A stretch of DNA of 64,000 nucleotides. Source: ZYF759 sp046297455. Its GTDB lineage: Bacteria > Pseudomonadota > Alphaproteobacteria > Rhizobiales > Rhizobiaceae. The notes beneath the pieces were generated by a model. The model saw only the letters and a program-made list of their open reading frames with translations, did not search any database and had not been told where the DNA came from. The position numbers were made by a program, and so were the translations under genes. Where the stretch lies: NCBI GenBank assembly GCA_046297455.1, contig JBKBIT010000019.1:1-64000 (forward strand). The letters run 5' to 3'. Positions within the stretch are counted from its first letter, which is position 1; every line of letters begins with the position of its first letter. Shown piece by piece: positions 52,143 to 60,999 of this stretch.

Positions 52143-52196
52143 GCAATGACCTTTCGCGTCGGTGGAGCCCGCAGATAGAGAGGGGCTTGCGGATCG

Positions 52197-53051
52197 TCAA
52201 TCGGCACTCTGCGGCATGGCATCGGCCAGAGCGCGCGCATGCGCGGCAGCCTCATGCGCGTTGACGACGGCGGCTCGGATGAGATTGTCGAAATGACGGG
52301 TCATTGTGCGCACTGGCTCGGTGGCGTTGAGGACCAGGTACATCTCGCCGACATAGATGGCCGCCCTGATCTGCCCGAATATCGTGTAGGGTATCGAGTA
52401 GCGCGCCCGTCCGTCATAGAGGTAGAGCCTGAAGGACGGGTAGAGGTCTTCCAGAAGCCGCGCCATGTGTTCCAGTTGGCGGCGGCGGGTGCGAGCCGAA
52501 AGTCCGGACCAGACGCCGTTGCCACGCGCGAAGATTTCCAGCGTATGGACCGGCATGCAGACTTCCATGTCTGTCTCGGGCCGACGATTGTAGTCGATAC
52601 GGTACTGTGCCTCGTCGAGTTCGGTGTCGCGGTCGCGGTTCGTGATGCCGGCCTCGTATTCGATGACGTCGCGCGTTCTCAATAGATCGGGGATGCCGGC
52701 CGGCACGTAGCGGATCTTGGTGCCGGCCGCCTCCGCGTGCCAGCGGGCAAGCAGCGTGCTGCCGGCGACACCCGATCCCTCCTCGAGCTCGAGCGTTCGG
52801 CGGATTTCCGCACTCAACCCTTCGTCCTGGGACAGGCCCAGAAGCCAATCGAGCGAGACGCTGTGCCGCTCGGCGATGGCCAACAGCGTCTCGACGCGCG
52901 GCAGGCGCGTACTTGCGCCGGAAAGGAGCTGCGAGAGGGCGGAGCGGTCGATGCCGACGCCGGCGGCGAAGGACGACTGGTTGTCGCCCGAGCGCTGGAG
53001 AATGGTCTTGAGCCGGTCACGAAACAGACCGGAGAGGTCGCGTTTATCCAT
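52197..53051 (-). CDS. XRE-family transcriptional regulator with C-terminal sensor domain
   Basis: A 284-residue protein. An XRE helix-turn-helix (FRDRLKTILQRSGDNQSSFAAGVGIDRSALSQLLSGAS, residues about 8-60) precedes a large C-terminal domain with no recognised ligand site (VHTLEIFARGNGVWSGL, LYLYDGRARYSIPYTIFGQIRAAIY). It is divergent from a fatty-acid desaturase, which it may control, and lies 54 bases upstream of bmt in the same direction. The 133-base divergent spacer is AT-rich around 53085-53110. Confidence 0.85.
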   Translation of the reverse strand: MDKRDLSGLFRDRLKTILQRSGDNQSSFAAGVGIDRSALSQLLSGASTRLPRVETLLAIAERHSVSLDWLLGLSQDEGLSAEIRRTLELEEGSGVAGSTLLARWHAEAAGTKIRYVPAGIPDLLRTRDVIEYEAGITNRDRDTELDEAQYRIDYNRRPETDMEVCMPVHTLEIFARGNGVWSGLSARTRRRQLEHMARLLEDLYPSFRLYLYDGRARYSIPYTIFGQIRAAIYVGEMYLVLNATEPVRTMTRHFDNLIRAAVVNAHEAAAHARALADAMPQSAD

Positions 53052-53184
53052 CGGTTGATTACTATCGTAAGCAGTTGTCGAGTTTGAGTATCAGTATAAA
53101 CATTTAATGCACATTGTCGCGTTGAAACCCTGCTGCCATCTGCTGACACTGAAGCTGAGGAATCAACGTTCGGGGGCGGACGAC

Positions 53185-54198
53185 ATGACGCTGGCAGAAG
53201 GGCACGGGCCAGGGCGTGCACCGAGACTGGAATGGCCAACCCTCGGGGTGATCGGGGCATGCTACGGCGGCTGGCTGGCTGCTGGACTCCTTTTGTGGCC
53301 AACCGCTCCGGTGCTTGCACTGGCCGTCATGACGCTGATGATTGCCTGGCAGTCGTCGCTGATGCACGAGGCAAGCCACGGTCATCCAACCCGCAGCGCG
53401 ACGGTGAACGAGCTGCTGGTCGGGCTTCCGATTGGACTGGTCTGGCCTTATCGCAGGTTCAAGACGCTGCATCTGCGCCACCATGCCGACGAGCGGCTGA
53501 CGGATCCCTTCGACGATCCGGAAAGCTATTACCGCGCTCTCTGGCAGTACCGGTCGCTGCCGGGCTGGCTGCAATTCCTCCTGCGCGTCAACAACACGAT
53601 GGCGGGACGGCTCGTCATCGGCCCGCTCCTGGCCAATGCGGGCTTCCTGGCCGGCGAGGCGCGACTGATCAGGGCAGGGGACCGGCAGGTTGTCCGCGCC
53701 TGGCTGCACCATGTGGTGGGGCTGGCGGTGGTGGTGCCGATGATGGTCTACCTGTTCGACATGCCGGTCTGGCTCTACCTTCTGGTGCCGGCCTATCTGG
53801 GCCAGTCGCTGATTGCGGTTCGCACTTTCGCCGAGCATCAATGGTCGGAGCGTCCGGACGGCCGCACGATCATCGTGGAACGCTCGCCGCTGGCTCTACT
53901 CTTCCTCAACAACAATCTGCACCTCGTTCACCACAAGATGCCGAACGTGGCCTGGTATGATCTGCCGGCTCAGTTCCGCGCGCGGCGGGAGGAGTGGCTG
54001 CACATGAATGGGGGGTATGCCTATCCTGGCTATCTTGCCCTGCTGCGCGATTTCGCCTTTCGCGCCAAGGAACCGGTGGCGCACCCCGTGTTGCGGCGTG
54101 AGGCGGAACCCGGCCGGGCATTTCGCCCCCGCATGCGCTCGCGCGCCGTGCACGGGGCGGGGATGGCGCCGGTGCCCTCAAAGCCGCCCGAGGAATGA
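53185..54198 (+). CDS. Membrane fatty-acid desaturase
   Basis: A 337-residue integral membrane diiron enzyme with the three histidine boxes: HEASHGH near 61, HLRHH near 96 and HLVHHKMP near 255, separated by hydrophobic pairs. It introduces double bonds into acyl chains or hydroxylates related lipids; electron partner unknown. ATG 53185 has GGGGGCGGA upstream; an earlier ATG 53107 adds 26 unlikely residues. Divergent from the XRE regulator. Confidence 0.88.
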   Translation: MTLAEGHGPGRAPRLEWPTLGVIGACYGGWLAAGLLLWPTAPVLALAVMTLMIAWQSSLMHEASHGHPTRSATVNELLVGLPIGLVWPYRRFKTLHLRHHADERLTDPFDDPESYYRALWQYRSLPGWLQFLLRVNNTMAGRLVIGPLLANAGFLAGEARLIRAGDRQVVRAWLHHVVGLAVVVPMMVYLFDMPVWLYLLVPAYLGQSLIAVRTFAEHQWSERPDGRTIIVERSPLALLFLNNNLHLVHHKMPNVAWYDLPAQFRARREEWLHMNGGYAYPGYLALLRDFAFRAKEPVAHPVLRREAEPGRAFRPRMRSRAVHGAGMAPVPSKPPEE

Positions 54199-54239
54199 CG
54201 GTTGCTTGTCGACTGGCGGCGGCGGTCGCATAAGGCGCC

Positions 54240-55049
54240 ATGAGCGAATTCATTGCCGCACTGCCCATGTATGACTGGCCGGAAGTCGGGGAAGAGGTCG
54301 ATGCCGAATGGGCGGTGATCCGCGACAGGCTGCGCGCCTCGGGTCTCGCCGCGCCTGAGCGCCTGACGCGGTGCAACGGGGACATGCCGCCCGTGCCGGG
54401 AGGTGTTCGCGATGGTTCAGGCCGATTGATCGCGCCAGATCCGGCGATCCTGCCGCCCGACGAATTCGATCTGCACACGCTGTGGCGGCACCCGAAACTG
54501 CTCCTCTCACAGACATGCTGGGGACCGCTTGAGACGTCCGATCTTGCCGAACATGTCCAGGTCATCGGCCAGCCGGACTATTCGGCCTTTCCGGGCGGGC
54601 AGGGGGCGTTCTATTCGAGCGTGATCGTGATGCGCACAGTTGATGGGCCAGAAGGCGCGGCAGGGGCGTCGCCTTCAGAAACGGGAACGGCCAGCCTGCC
54701 GCTCGATCTGCTGCGTGGCACGCGGCTTGCGTATAACGCGCCGGATTCCATGTCGGGCTATCTGGCGCTGAAGCGCGACCTCGAGGCCCTGAATGAAGGC
54801 ATGGCCATCTTCTCGGCGCCCGTCGAAACGGGTTCGCACCGCGCCTCGGCGCTCGCCGTGGCTGATCGCGCGGCGGATGTCGCCGCGCTCGATTGTCGAA
54901 GCTGGAGTCTTTTCAGGCGCTTCTGCCCGGAGGCTCGGAAACTGAGTCCGGTCGGCTGGACGTCGCATCGCAAGGGGCTGCCCCATATCTGCGCCGCTGA
55001 TCTGCCTCTCGAAATCGTCGCCAAGGTCAGGGCAGTTCTTGCTGGCTAG
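54240..55049 (+). CDS. PhnD-like phosphate/phosphonate-binding-protein family, no signal peptide
   Basis: A 269-residue protein of the type II periplasmic-binding fold: AALPMYDWPEV at the start, LLLSQTCWGPLET, VIGQPDYSAFPGGQGAFYSSVIVMR and LAYNAPDSMSGYLALKRDL are the PhnD-like pattern. It begins directly with the fold, with no leader, so it may act in the cytosol. No ABC transporter genes are nearby. It is 41 bases after the desaturase and convergent with the NYN gene. Ligand unknown. Confidence 0.78.
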   Translation: MSEFIAALPMYDWPEVGEEVDAEWAVIRDRLRASGLAAPERLTRCNGDMPPVPGGVRDGSGRLIAPDPAILPPDEFDLHTLWRHPKLLLSQTCWGPLETSDLAEHVQVIGQPDYSAFPGGQGAFYSSVIVMRTVDGPEGAAGASPSETGTASLPLDLLRGTRLAYNAPDSMSGYLALKRDLEALNEGMAIFSAPVETGSHRASALAVADRAADVAALDCRSWSLFRRFCPEARKLSPVGWTSHRKGLPHICAADLPLEIVAKVRAVLAG

Positions 55050-55068
55050 AATGCCAGCGCCTGACATC

Positions 55069-55818
55069 CTATTTCTCTCTGCCTCGGCTCTTGGCCGGTG
55101 TCTTGCGCCTGATGCGGGGCGACTCGCCTTCGGGGTGATCCACCTCGAAGGCACCGGTCTTGCGCACAAGGTCGCTCAACTTGCGGAAGCCGTAGGTGCG
55201 GGGATCGAAATCGGGTGCCAGATTGGCAAGCTGCGTGCCGACCAATCCCAGCCTTACCCAGCCCTCGTCAGTCTCGACGTTCTCCAGCACCTTGTTGAGG
55301 ATCGGCACGGCAGCGCTCGGCGGCTCCAGCGACTTGGTTGCCGCGGTCGTGTCCTGGCTATCGGCGGCCGCACCCGGCAGCAGGTTTTCGGTGTAGATGA
55401 AGCGGCGGCAGGCGTGTCGGAAACTCTCGGGGGTCTTCTTTTCACCGAAACCGTAGACATCGACGCCCTGCTCGCGGATGCGGGCTGCAAGACGCGTGAA
55501 ATCGCTGTCGGAGGAGACCAGGCAGAAGCCGTCGAAGCGGCCGCTATGCAGGAGGTCCATCGCATCGATGACCAGCGTGATGTCGGACGCATTCTTGCCG
55601 GTCGTATAGGCGAATTGCTGTTGCGGAATGATCGCGTGGCGGGCCAAAAGATCGGCCCAGCCCTTCGAGCGTGCGGTGGAGAAGTCGCCATAGATACGGC
55701 GAACGCTGGCCTCGCCAAGCTTGGCGACCTCCTCAAACAACCCGTCGGCGATCTTTGGCGATGCATTGTCGGCATCGATGAGCACGGCGAGCCGCGGCGA
55801 TCTGTTTTCGAGTGACAT
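55069..55818 (-). CDS. NYN-domain protein (LabA/DUF88-like) with OST-HTH-like C-terminus
   Basis: A 249-residue protein. The N-terminal PIN-like NYN nuclease domain has acidic residues in LAVLIDADNASPKI, NASDITLVIDAMDLLHSG and CLVSSDSDFTRLAARIREQG. From about residue 165 a LOTUS/OST-HTH-like region follows (VLENVETDEGWVRLGLVGTQLANLAPDFDPRTYGFRKLSDLV), then a basic end. Probably an RNA-binding ribonuclease. It is the last gene of the mttB copy 2 run, 54 bases after the nitroreductase. A link to methyl transfer is not obvious. Confidence 0.88.
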   Translation of the reverse strand: MSLENRSPRLAVLIDADNASPKIADGLFEEVAKLGEASVRRIYGDFSTARSKGWADLLARHAIIPQQQFAYTTGKNASDITLVIDAMDLLHSGRFDGFCLVSSDSDFTRLAARIREQGVDVYGFGEKKTPESFRHACRRFIYTENLLPGAAADSQDTTAATKSLEPPSAAVPILNKVLENVETDEGWVRLGLVGTQLANLAPDFDPRTYGFRKLSDLVRKTGAFEVDHPEGESPRIRRKTPAKSRGREK

Positions 55819-55872
55819 GCCGGCCTTGTTTCACGGTGTGGGCAAATACGCCAGCCTTTCCTGGCCGCAGGA

Positions 55873-56679
55873 TCAATCCACGTTCGACGCATCCTTGAAC
55901 ATCACCCGATGGCGGCGATTCTGGATCCAGTCTTCCAGTTCCGAATCGTTCATATGGTGGGCGGGGTCGAATCGGTTCCAGTTGGTTATGTCGGAAAGCT
56001 GCTTGCGCCAGCGCTTGTAGGGTTTTTTCGCGGGCGGGCCGAAGGCCATGATGTCGAGCACCGAGAGTTCGTCGGGAATGCCGAGAAGGGGCTTCATGGC
56101 GTCCTGCGCGGCTTCCTGGCCGATGGCTGTGATCCACCACACATTGTAGCCGAGTGCAGCGGCAGCGAGATGTGCCGACATGGTTGCAGCGGCAACGGAC
56201 TGAAGCAGGATGCGCTCCGCGTTCTCCTTGTACATCCTGTTGAGGTCGCTCTCGTCGTCCTTCAGGACGGGGAAGGCGCTCACCCAGCGAAAATCCGTGG
56301 CCACGACGATGAAACCGGGAGCTGTCGCTAGCCCGCGATAATCCGGCGTCGGGAACTTCATCTTCAGTTTGGCACGGCGCCGCTGCTCTTCGACAAAATA
56401 GCTGGCAATGGTCTTTTTGAGTTCACTTTCGGTGACGACGATGAAGTGCCAGGGCTGCGCGTTGGCGCCTGAAGGACCGTGGCGAGCGGCTTCCAGGATC
56501 ATTTCGAAATGCTCGCGTGGAACCTCGAAATCCGGGTCGAAGGCGCGCACGGTGACGCGGTTCTCGATCACCTTCATCAGCGCGTCGTAGCGTTCCCGGC
56601 GCCCGATGGGCGGCAGATCGACCGCAGCCTCGGCGTCTCCCAGATTTACCAGGGGTTCTGCGCTTGTGTGCTCGTTCAT
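55873..56679 (-). CDS. Nitroreductase-family FMN oxidoreductase (second)
   Basis: A 268-residue protein: NRVTVRAFDPDFEVP, ARHGPSGANAQPWHFIVVTE (FMN site), SAHLAAAALGYNVWWITAIGQEA and GPPAKKPYKRWRKQLSDITNWNRF. It is longer than plain nitroreductases and not a close match to BluB. ATG 56679 has GGGAGGAAG upstream. It lies 46 bases behind the DMGDH-like gene and so probably cotranscribes with mttB copy 2. It could reduce a flavin or act on a nitro/quinone substrate. Its place in the operon suggests a role in the same pathway. Confidence 0.83.
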   Translation of the reverse strand: MNEHTSAEPLVNLGDAEAAVDLPPIGRRERYDALMKVIENRVTVRAFDPDFEVPREHFEMILEAARHGPSGANAQPWHFIVVTESELKKTIASYFVEEQRRRAKLKMKFPTPDYRGLATAPGFIVVATDFRWVSAFPVLKDDESDLNRMYKENAERILLQSVAAATMSAHLAAAALGYNVWWITAIGQEAAQDAMKPLLGIPDELSVLDIMAFGPPAKKPYKRWRKQLSDITNWNRFDPAHHMNDSELEDWIQNRRHRVMFKDASNVD

Positions 56680-56725
56680 GACTTCCTCCCTTTTGCAGGG
56701 AGATTGACGCCGACGGGCGCCGCAT

Positions 56726-59299
56726 TCAAGCCCGCATGCGTTCGCCAAAGGGATCGAAGGGCGGCTCGACATTGATGCGCGCCGGCCGCCGCTGGCCGAG
56801 AATTTCTATCTCGAACAGGCCTTCGCTCTCGTCATTGGCGAGTTCGGCCGGGACGTAGCCCTGCGCCATGGAATTCTCCACCCAGTGCGCGTAGCCGCCC
56901 GAGGTCACCCACCCGACCACCGCCCACTCGCCGTCACGGATGCCACGGACCGACGAGGCGCCGTGGTCGGCCTCCGACTTCAGGGTCTCCCGTCCATCCG
57001 GCCCGAAGCGCGGCGCACCGTAACCGTGGGGTTTTTCAACCGTACCGAAGTCGCGGTCACCGACGCGGGCCCAGATGGGTTCATCGCCCATCACATCGGC
57101 ATCGGTTGACTCGACGAAGAAGGAGACCCGGCGAAGTTTCGGTCCGTTTGCGTGCTCGACCGCTGCGGCCTCGCGGCCGATGAAGTCGTTCTTTTCGAGC
57201 TTCACGAAACGGTCCATCGCGCCCTCGAACGGCCCGTAAATGGGGCGCAACTCGCGGAACCAGGTCGGAAAATTCTTTTCCAGCCGCATGGAGAGCAGGG
57301 CCCGCATGCCGAAGTCGACAATGCCGTGAGGTTCGCCCGCCTGCTTGATCGCCGCGTATACGAGGCGCTGATAGGCCGGCTGCATCCAGATCTCAAAGCC
57401 GAGATCGCCGGTATAGGAGATGCGGTTGACGATGCAGGGTGCGCCGCCAACCGCCATCTCCCGCACATCCATGAAACGGAAGGCGCTGGTCGAGACGTCC
57501 TCGTCGCACAGTCTCTCGAGCACGTCCTGGCTCTTCGGGCCGGCAATCGAAAGACCGACCATGGTCTGGTCGAAGCGGTGGATGTGGACCGACCCGTCCT
57601 TCGGCAGATGCTGCTCGAACCAGCGCATGTGGTATTTCTGCGCAGCCGAAGAGCCCCAGATCATGAAGCGGTCGCCGCTCATATTGGCAATGGTGAAATC
57701 GCCGATCAGCTTGCCCGCTTCGTTGAGCATCGGGGTCAGCACGATGCGGCCGGGTCTCGGCATGGTGTTTGTCATGAGACGATTCAGAAAATCGGCAGAA
57801 CCGCTTCCCGTCACTTCATATTTGGCAAAGTTGGCGATCTCTGTGATGCCTACACGTTCACGCGTGGCACGCACCTCGTTGCCGACATGTTCGAAGTCGT
57901 TGGAGCGGTGGAAGGAGACGACGTCACGAGGCTCCACGCCCTGCGGCGCGAACCAGAGCGGGGTTTCCAGGCCCCAACTGTCGCCCATGACCGCGCCTTG
58001 CGCGAGCATGGTGTCGTAGAGGGGCGTCGTCTGGGCGGGACGGGCGGCGGGAAGCTCTTCATTTGGGAAACGGATCGAGAAGCGGCGCGAATAGTTCTCG
58101 CGTACCTTGGCGTTGGTGTAGCGCAGGCTCGCCCACTCGCCGAAGCGGGCGACGTCCATGCCCCAGACGTCGAAGCCCGGATCACCGTTCACCATCCAGT
58201 TGGACAGCGCCAGCCCGACCCCGCCTCCTTGGGAAAACCCCGCCATTACGGCGCAGGCACACCAGAAATTGGTCAGGCCCTGGACCGGGCCGACCAGCGG
58301 GTTGCCGTCGGGGGCAAAGGTGAAGGGGCCGTTGATCACCTGCTTGATGCCGGCGTCTGCGATGCCCGGAAAATGCTCGAAGCCGATCTCCAGCGAGGGC
58401 GAGATGCGGTCGATGTCCGGTGCCAGAAGCTCGTGGCCGAAATCCCATGGCGTCTTGACCGGCGACCAGGGTTTACACGCCTTCTCGTAGGTGCCGAGAA
58501 GCACCCCGTTGCGCTCCTGTCTTGTGTAGATCTCACCCTTGAAGTCGAGCACGCCGACCATCTCGCGGCCCGTTGCGGCGTTGAATTCCTCCACCGCGGG
58601 CATCGGCTCGGTCAGGAGATACATGTGCTCCATCGCCAGAAGCGGCAGTTCGAGACCCACCATGCGGCCGATCTCGCGCGCCCACAGCCCGCCGCAATTG
58701 ACGACGTGCTCGGCCTGGACCGTGCCCTGTTCGGTGACCACGTTCCAGGTGCCGTCGATGGCTTGGGTGAGTTCGGTGACGCGGTTCCTGAGCACTATCT
58801 CGGCGCCGAGCTTGCGGGCAGCCTTGGCATAGGCATGGGTGGTGCCGGACGGATCGAGATGGCCCTCGACGGGATCCCACATGGCGCCGACGAATTTCGT
58901 CTCGTCCATCAGCGGGAACATGGCCCTGGCTTCCGAGGGGGTGATGAGTTCGGTGTCCATGCCGAGATAGCGCCCCTTCGCGTGGGCGAGGCGCAGGAAA
59001 TCCATTCGCTCGGGTGAGTCCGCCAGCATGACGCCGCCTGTCAAATGCAGCGAGCAGGACTGGCCGGAAATCTCCTCCAGCTCCTTGTAGAGCGAGACCG
59101 TGTAGGCCTGGAGCTTGGCGACGTTGGGATCGCCGTTGAGCGTATGGAAACCACCGGCGGCGTGCCAGGAAGAGCCTGAGGTGAGTTCCGAGCGCTCGAT
59201 CAGCAGGACATCAGTCCAGCCAGCGCGGGCGAGATGATACAGAACCGAACAGCCAACGACGCCGCCACCGATGACGACCGCGCGATAGTGGGATTTCAT
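56726..59299 (-). CDS. Dimethylglycine/sarcosine dehydrogenase-like flavoenzyme with folate domain (copy 2)
   Basis: An 857-residue enzyme with the same architecture as the 21709 gene: AVVIGGGVVGCSVLYHLARAGW, SGSSWHAAGG (His46 expected flavin site), then a GcvT-like folate domain (ANFAKYEVTGSGSADFLNRL, IAGPKSQDVLERL, YTGDLGFEIWMQPAYQ, MRLEKNFPTWFRELRP). It probably removes an N-methyl group from a secondary or tertiary amine and loads it on folate. It sits between mttB copy 2 (44 bases) and the nitroreductase, so its substrate may be the demethylated product of that MttB. ATG 59299 has no strong ribosome site. Confidence 0.88.
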   Translation of the reverse strand: MKSHYRAVVIGGGVVGCSVLYHLARAGWTDVLLIERSELTSGSSWHAAGGFHTLNGDPNVAKLQAYTVSLYKELEEISGQSCSLHLTGGVMLADSPERMDFLRLAHAKGRYLGMDTELITPSEARAMFPLMDETKFVGAMWDPVEGHLDPSGTTHAYAKAARKLGAEIVLRNRVTELTQAIDGTWNVVTEQGTVQAEHVVNCGGLWAREIGRMVGLELPLLAMEHMYLLTEPMPAVEEFNAATGREMVGVLDFKGEIYTRQERNGVLLGTYEKACKPWSPVKTPWDFGHELLAPDIDRISPSLEIGFEHFPGIADAGIKQVINGPFTFAPDGNPLVGPVQGLTNFWCACAVMAGFSQGGGVGLALSNWMVNGDPGFDVWGMDVARFGEWASLRYTNAKVRENYSRRFSIRFPNEELPAARPAQTTPLYDTMLAQGAVMGDSWGLETPLWFAPQGVEPRDVVSFHRSNDFEHVGNEVRATRERVGITEIANFAKYEVTGSGSADFLNRLMTNTMPRPGRIVLTPMLNEAGKLIGDFTIANMSGDRFMIWGSSAAQKYHMRWFEQHLPKDGSVHIHRFDQTMVGLSIAGPKSQDVLERLCDEDVSTSAFRFMDVREMAVGGAPCIVNRISYTGDLGFEIWMQPAYQRLVYAAIKQAGEPHGIVDFGMRALLSMRLEKNFPTWFRELRPIYGPFEGAMDRFVKLEKNDFIGREAAAVEHANGPKLRRVSFFVESTDADVMGDEPIWARVGDRDFGTVEKPHGYGAPRFGPDGRETLKSEADHGASSVRGIRDGEWAVVGWVTSGGYAHWVENSMAQGYVPAELANDESEGLFEIEILGQRRPARINVEPPFDPFGERMRA

Positions 59300-59343
59300 G
59301 AGCAAGGACCTGTGTCTGGGAATGGGGCAGGAGCAGTCATCGG

Positions 59344-60912
59344 TCAGAAATCCGTCGGCGCACCGCCTTCGACAGTGCGGCGGGTAACGAAGGCGTCGAT
59401 TTCCTCGGCGATGGCGGGGTCCATGGCAGGTTTCTCGTATGCGGCAAGGCGCTCTTTCCAGAGGCGGTTGGCGCGTTCGAGCGCTGTGGGAGAGCCGGCA
59501 AGCTGCCAGGTCTCGAAATTGCGCCAGTCGGAGATGATGGGGGCGTAGAAGGCGTTCTTGTAGCGGGCCTGGGTGTGGGCGGCGCCGAAGAAGTGGCCGC
59601 CGGGGCCGACCTCTCGCATGGCATCCAAACCAAGCGCATCCTCCGACAGATCGAGCGGGGCCAGGAACTCCGCCACCATCTGCAGGAGGTCGATGTCGAG
59701 CATCATTTTTTCATAGGAGCAGCGTAGTCCTCCTTCCAACCAGCCGGCCGAATGCAGGATGAAGTTTGCGCCGCCCTGGATGGCGCCCCAGAGCGAGAAG
59801 ACGCTTTCATAGGCGGCCTGTGCGTCGACCGTGTTGGCAGCGCAGACATTCGAGGTGCGGTAGGGAATGCCGTAGCGGCGCGCGAGCTGGCCGCCGATCA
59901 GCTGGGCCTTCATGTATTCCGGCGTGCCGAAGGCGGGCGCGCCGGACTTCATGTCGACATTGGAGGTGAAGCCGCCATAGCCGACGGGCGCACCTTTTCG
60001 CACCATCTGGGCGAAGGCGATCGCCGCCAGCGCTTCTGCGTTCTGCAGGACCAGCGCGCCGGCGATGGTGACGGGCGCCATCGCGCCGGCCAGCGTGAAG
60101 GGGGTGACGATGACAATCTGCCCGCGCGAAGCCATCTGGATGATGCCCTCCATCATCGGGATGTCGAGCTTGAGCGGCGAGTTGGTGTTGATGATCGAAT
60201 AGACTGACGGCTCGCGGGAAAATTGCTCCTCCGAGACCCCGCGGGCGATACGGGCGATCTCCATACCGTCAAGATTGCGCTCGCGGCCCAGCGAATAGAT
60301 GTGGAAGGGCTTGTCGGTGAGCGTCGCCAGGTCGCGAATGCATTCGAGGTGGCGGATGGAGGGATGGAGGTCCACAGGCTCGACGGGATAGCCGCCGGTA
60401 CACTGCAGGATGTTGTGTACCTGCGCGAGCTTCACGAAATTGCGGAAATCCGCCTGGTTGCCAGGCCGGCGACCGCTGTCGAGGTCCGAACAGGTGGGGG
60501 CGGAGGCCATCTGCGCAAAAATCAGATTGGTGCCGCCGAAGTGCAGGTCGTTGGCGGGATTTCTGGCATGCAGCGTGAATTCGGAGGGGCAGTGCGCGAC
60601 CCATTCCATCAGCATGTCGGGATCGAAGCGGACGCGCTCGCTGCCGGGCACGACCTTCGCGCCTGCTGCACGCATTGTCTCGCGGGCTTCGTCGTGCAGG
60701 ACGTCTATGCCAATCTCCGACAGCATGCGCAGCGAGGCGAGGTGTATGGATTCGAGCTCGTCCTCCGAAACCACGCGCGTGGGCTCGAAGGGAATACGGA
60801 GCTTGCGGGCCGGGGGCTGCTCGAAGCCTGCCTGCTGCGCTTCGCGCTTGCCGGCGCGCCCACCGCGCCGGGCGCGTTCGGCCGGCTGGGTATCGAGGCT
60901 CTGGTCTGACAT
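59344..60912 (-). CDS. MttB-family quaternary-amine:corrinoid methyltransferase (copy 2)
   Basis: A 522-residue non-pyrrolysine MttB homolog: MLSEIGIDVLHDEARETMRAAG, TPFTLAGAMAPVTIAGALVLQNAEALAAIAFAQM, SGAPAFGTPEYMKAQ, LHSAGWLEGGLRCSYEKMMLD and EVGPGGHFFGAAHTQARYKNAFY. It differs substantially from copy 1, so it probably has another substrate. An Arg/Gly N-terminal lead (ERARRGGRAGKREAQQ) resembles the tail of the MtgA-like protein. ATG 60912 has GGAGG 6 bases upstream. No corrinoid protein gene is adjacent, so it would have to use the one at 45706 or another elsewhere. Confidence 0.92.
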   Translation of the reverse strand: MSDQSLDTQPAERARRGGRAGKREAQQAGFEQPPARKLRIPFEPTRVVSEDELESIHLASLRMLSEIGIDVLHDEARETMRAAGAKVVPGSERVRFDPDMLMEWVAHCPSEFTLHARNPANDLHFGGTNLIFAQMASAPTCSDLDSGRRPGNQADFRNFVKLAQVHNILQCTGGYPVEPVDLHPSIRHLECIRDLATLTDKPFHIYSLGRERNLDGMEIARIARGVSEEQFSREPSVYSIINTNSPLKLDIPMMEGIIQMASRGQIVIVTPFTLAGAMAPVTIAGALVLQNAEALAAIAFAQMVRKGAPVGYGGFTSNVDMKSGAPAFGTPEYMKAQLIGGQLARRYGIPYRTSNVCAANTVDAQAAYESVFSLWGAIQGGANFILHSAGWLEGGLRCSYEKMMLDIDLLQMVAEFLAPLDLSEDALGLDAMREVGPGGHFFGAAHTQARYKNAFYAPIISDWRNFETWQLAGSPTALERANRLWKERLAAYEKPAMDPAIAEEIDAFVTRRTVEGGAPTDF

Positions 60913-60981
60913 GGTGCCTCCGGTGCGGGCGGGTTTCAGCCCGTGTTGTGTTCCCCATCGGCAATCGAATAGGGATCGGGT

Positions 60982-60999
60982 GATTTGTCGAGTCAAATC
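60982..60999. promoter_or_regulatory. Perfect palindrome between mttB copy 2 and solA-like gene
   Basis: GATTTG-TCGAGT-CAAATC is a perfect 6-base-arm inverted repeat in the 108-base divergent spacer, 21 bases from the solA-like start. It is a likely operator shared by both transcription units. Confidence 0.5.

Noticed and set aside
51051..52196. SAM or cobalamin riboswitch near bmt or the corrinoid genes
   Set aside because: Leader regions are 50-250 bases and I could not find a B12 box or a SAM-II-like pseudoknot core.
55873..56679. Nitroreductase as BluB (lower ligand synthesis for B12)
   Set aside because: Attractive beside corrinoid genes, but the sequence has the ordinary nitroreductase N-terminus and a longer C-terminus and lacks the BluB pattern I remember.
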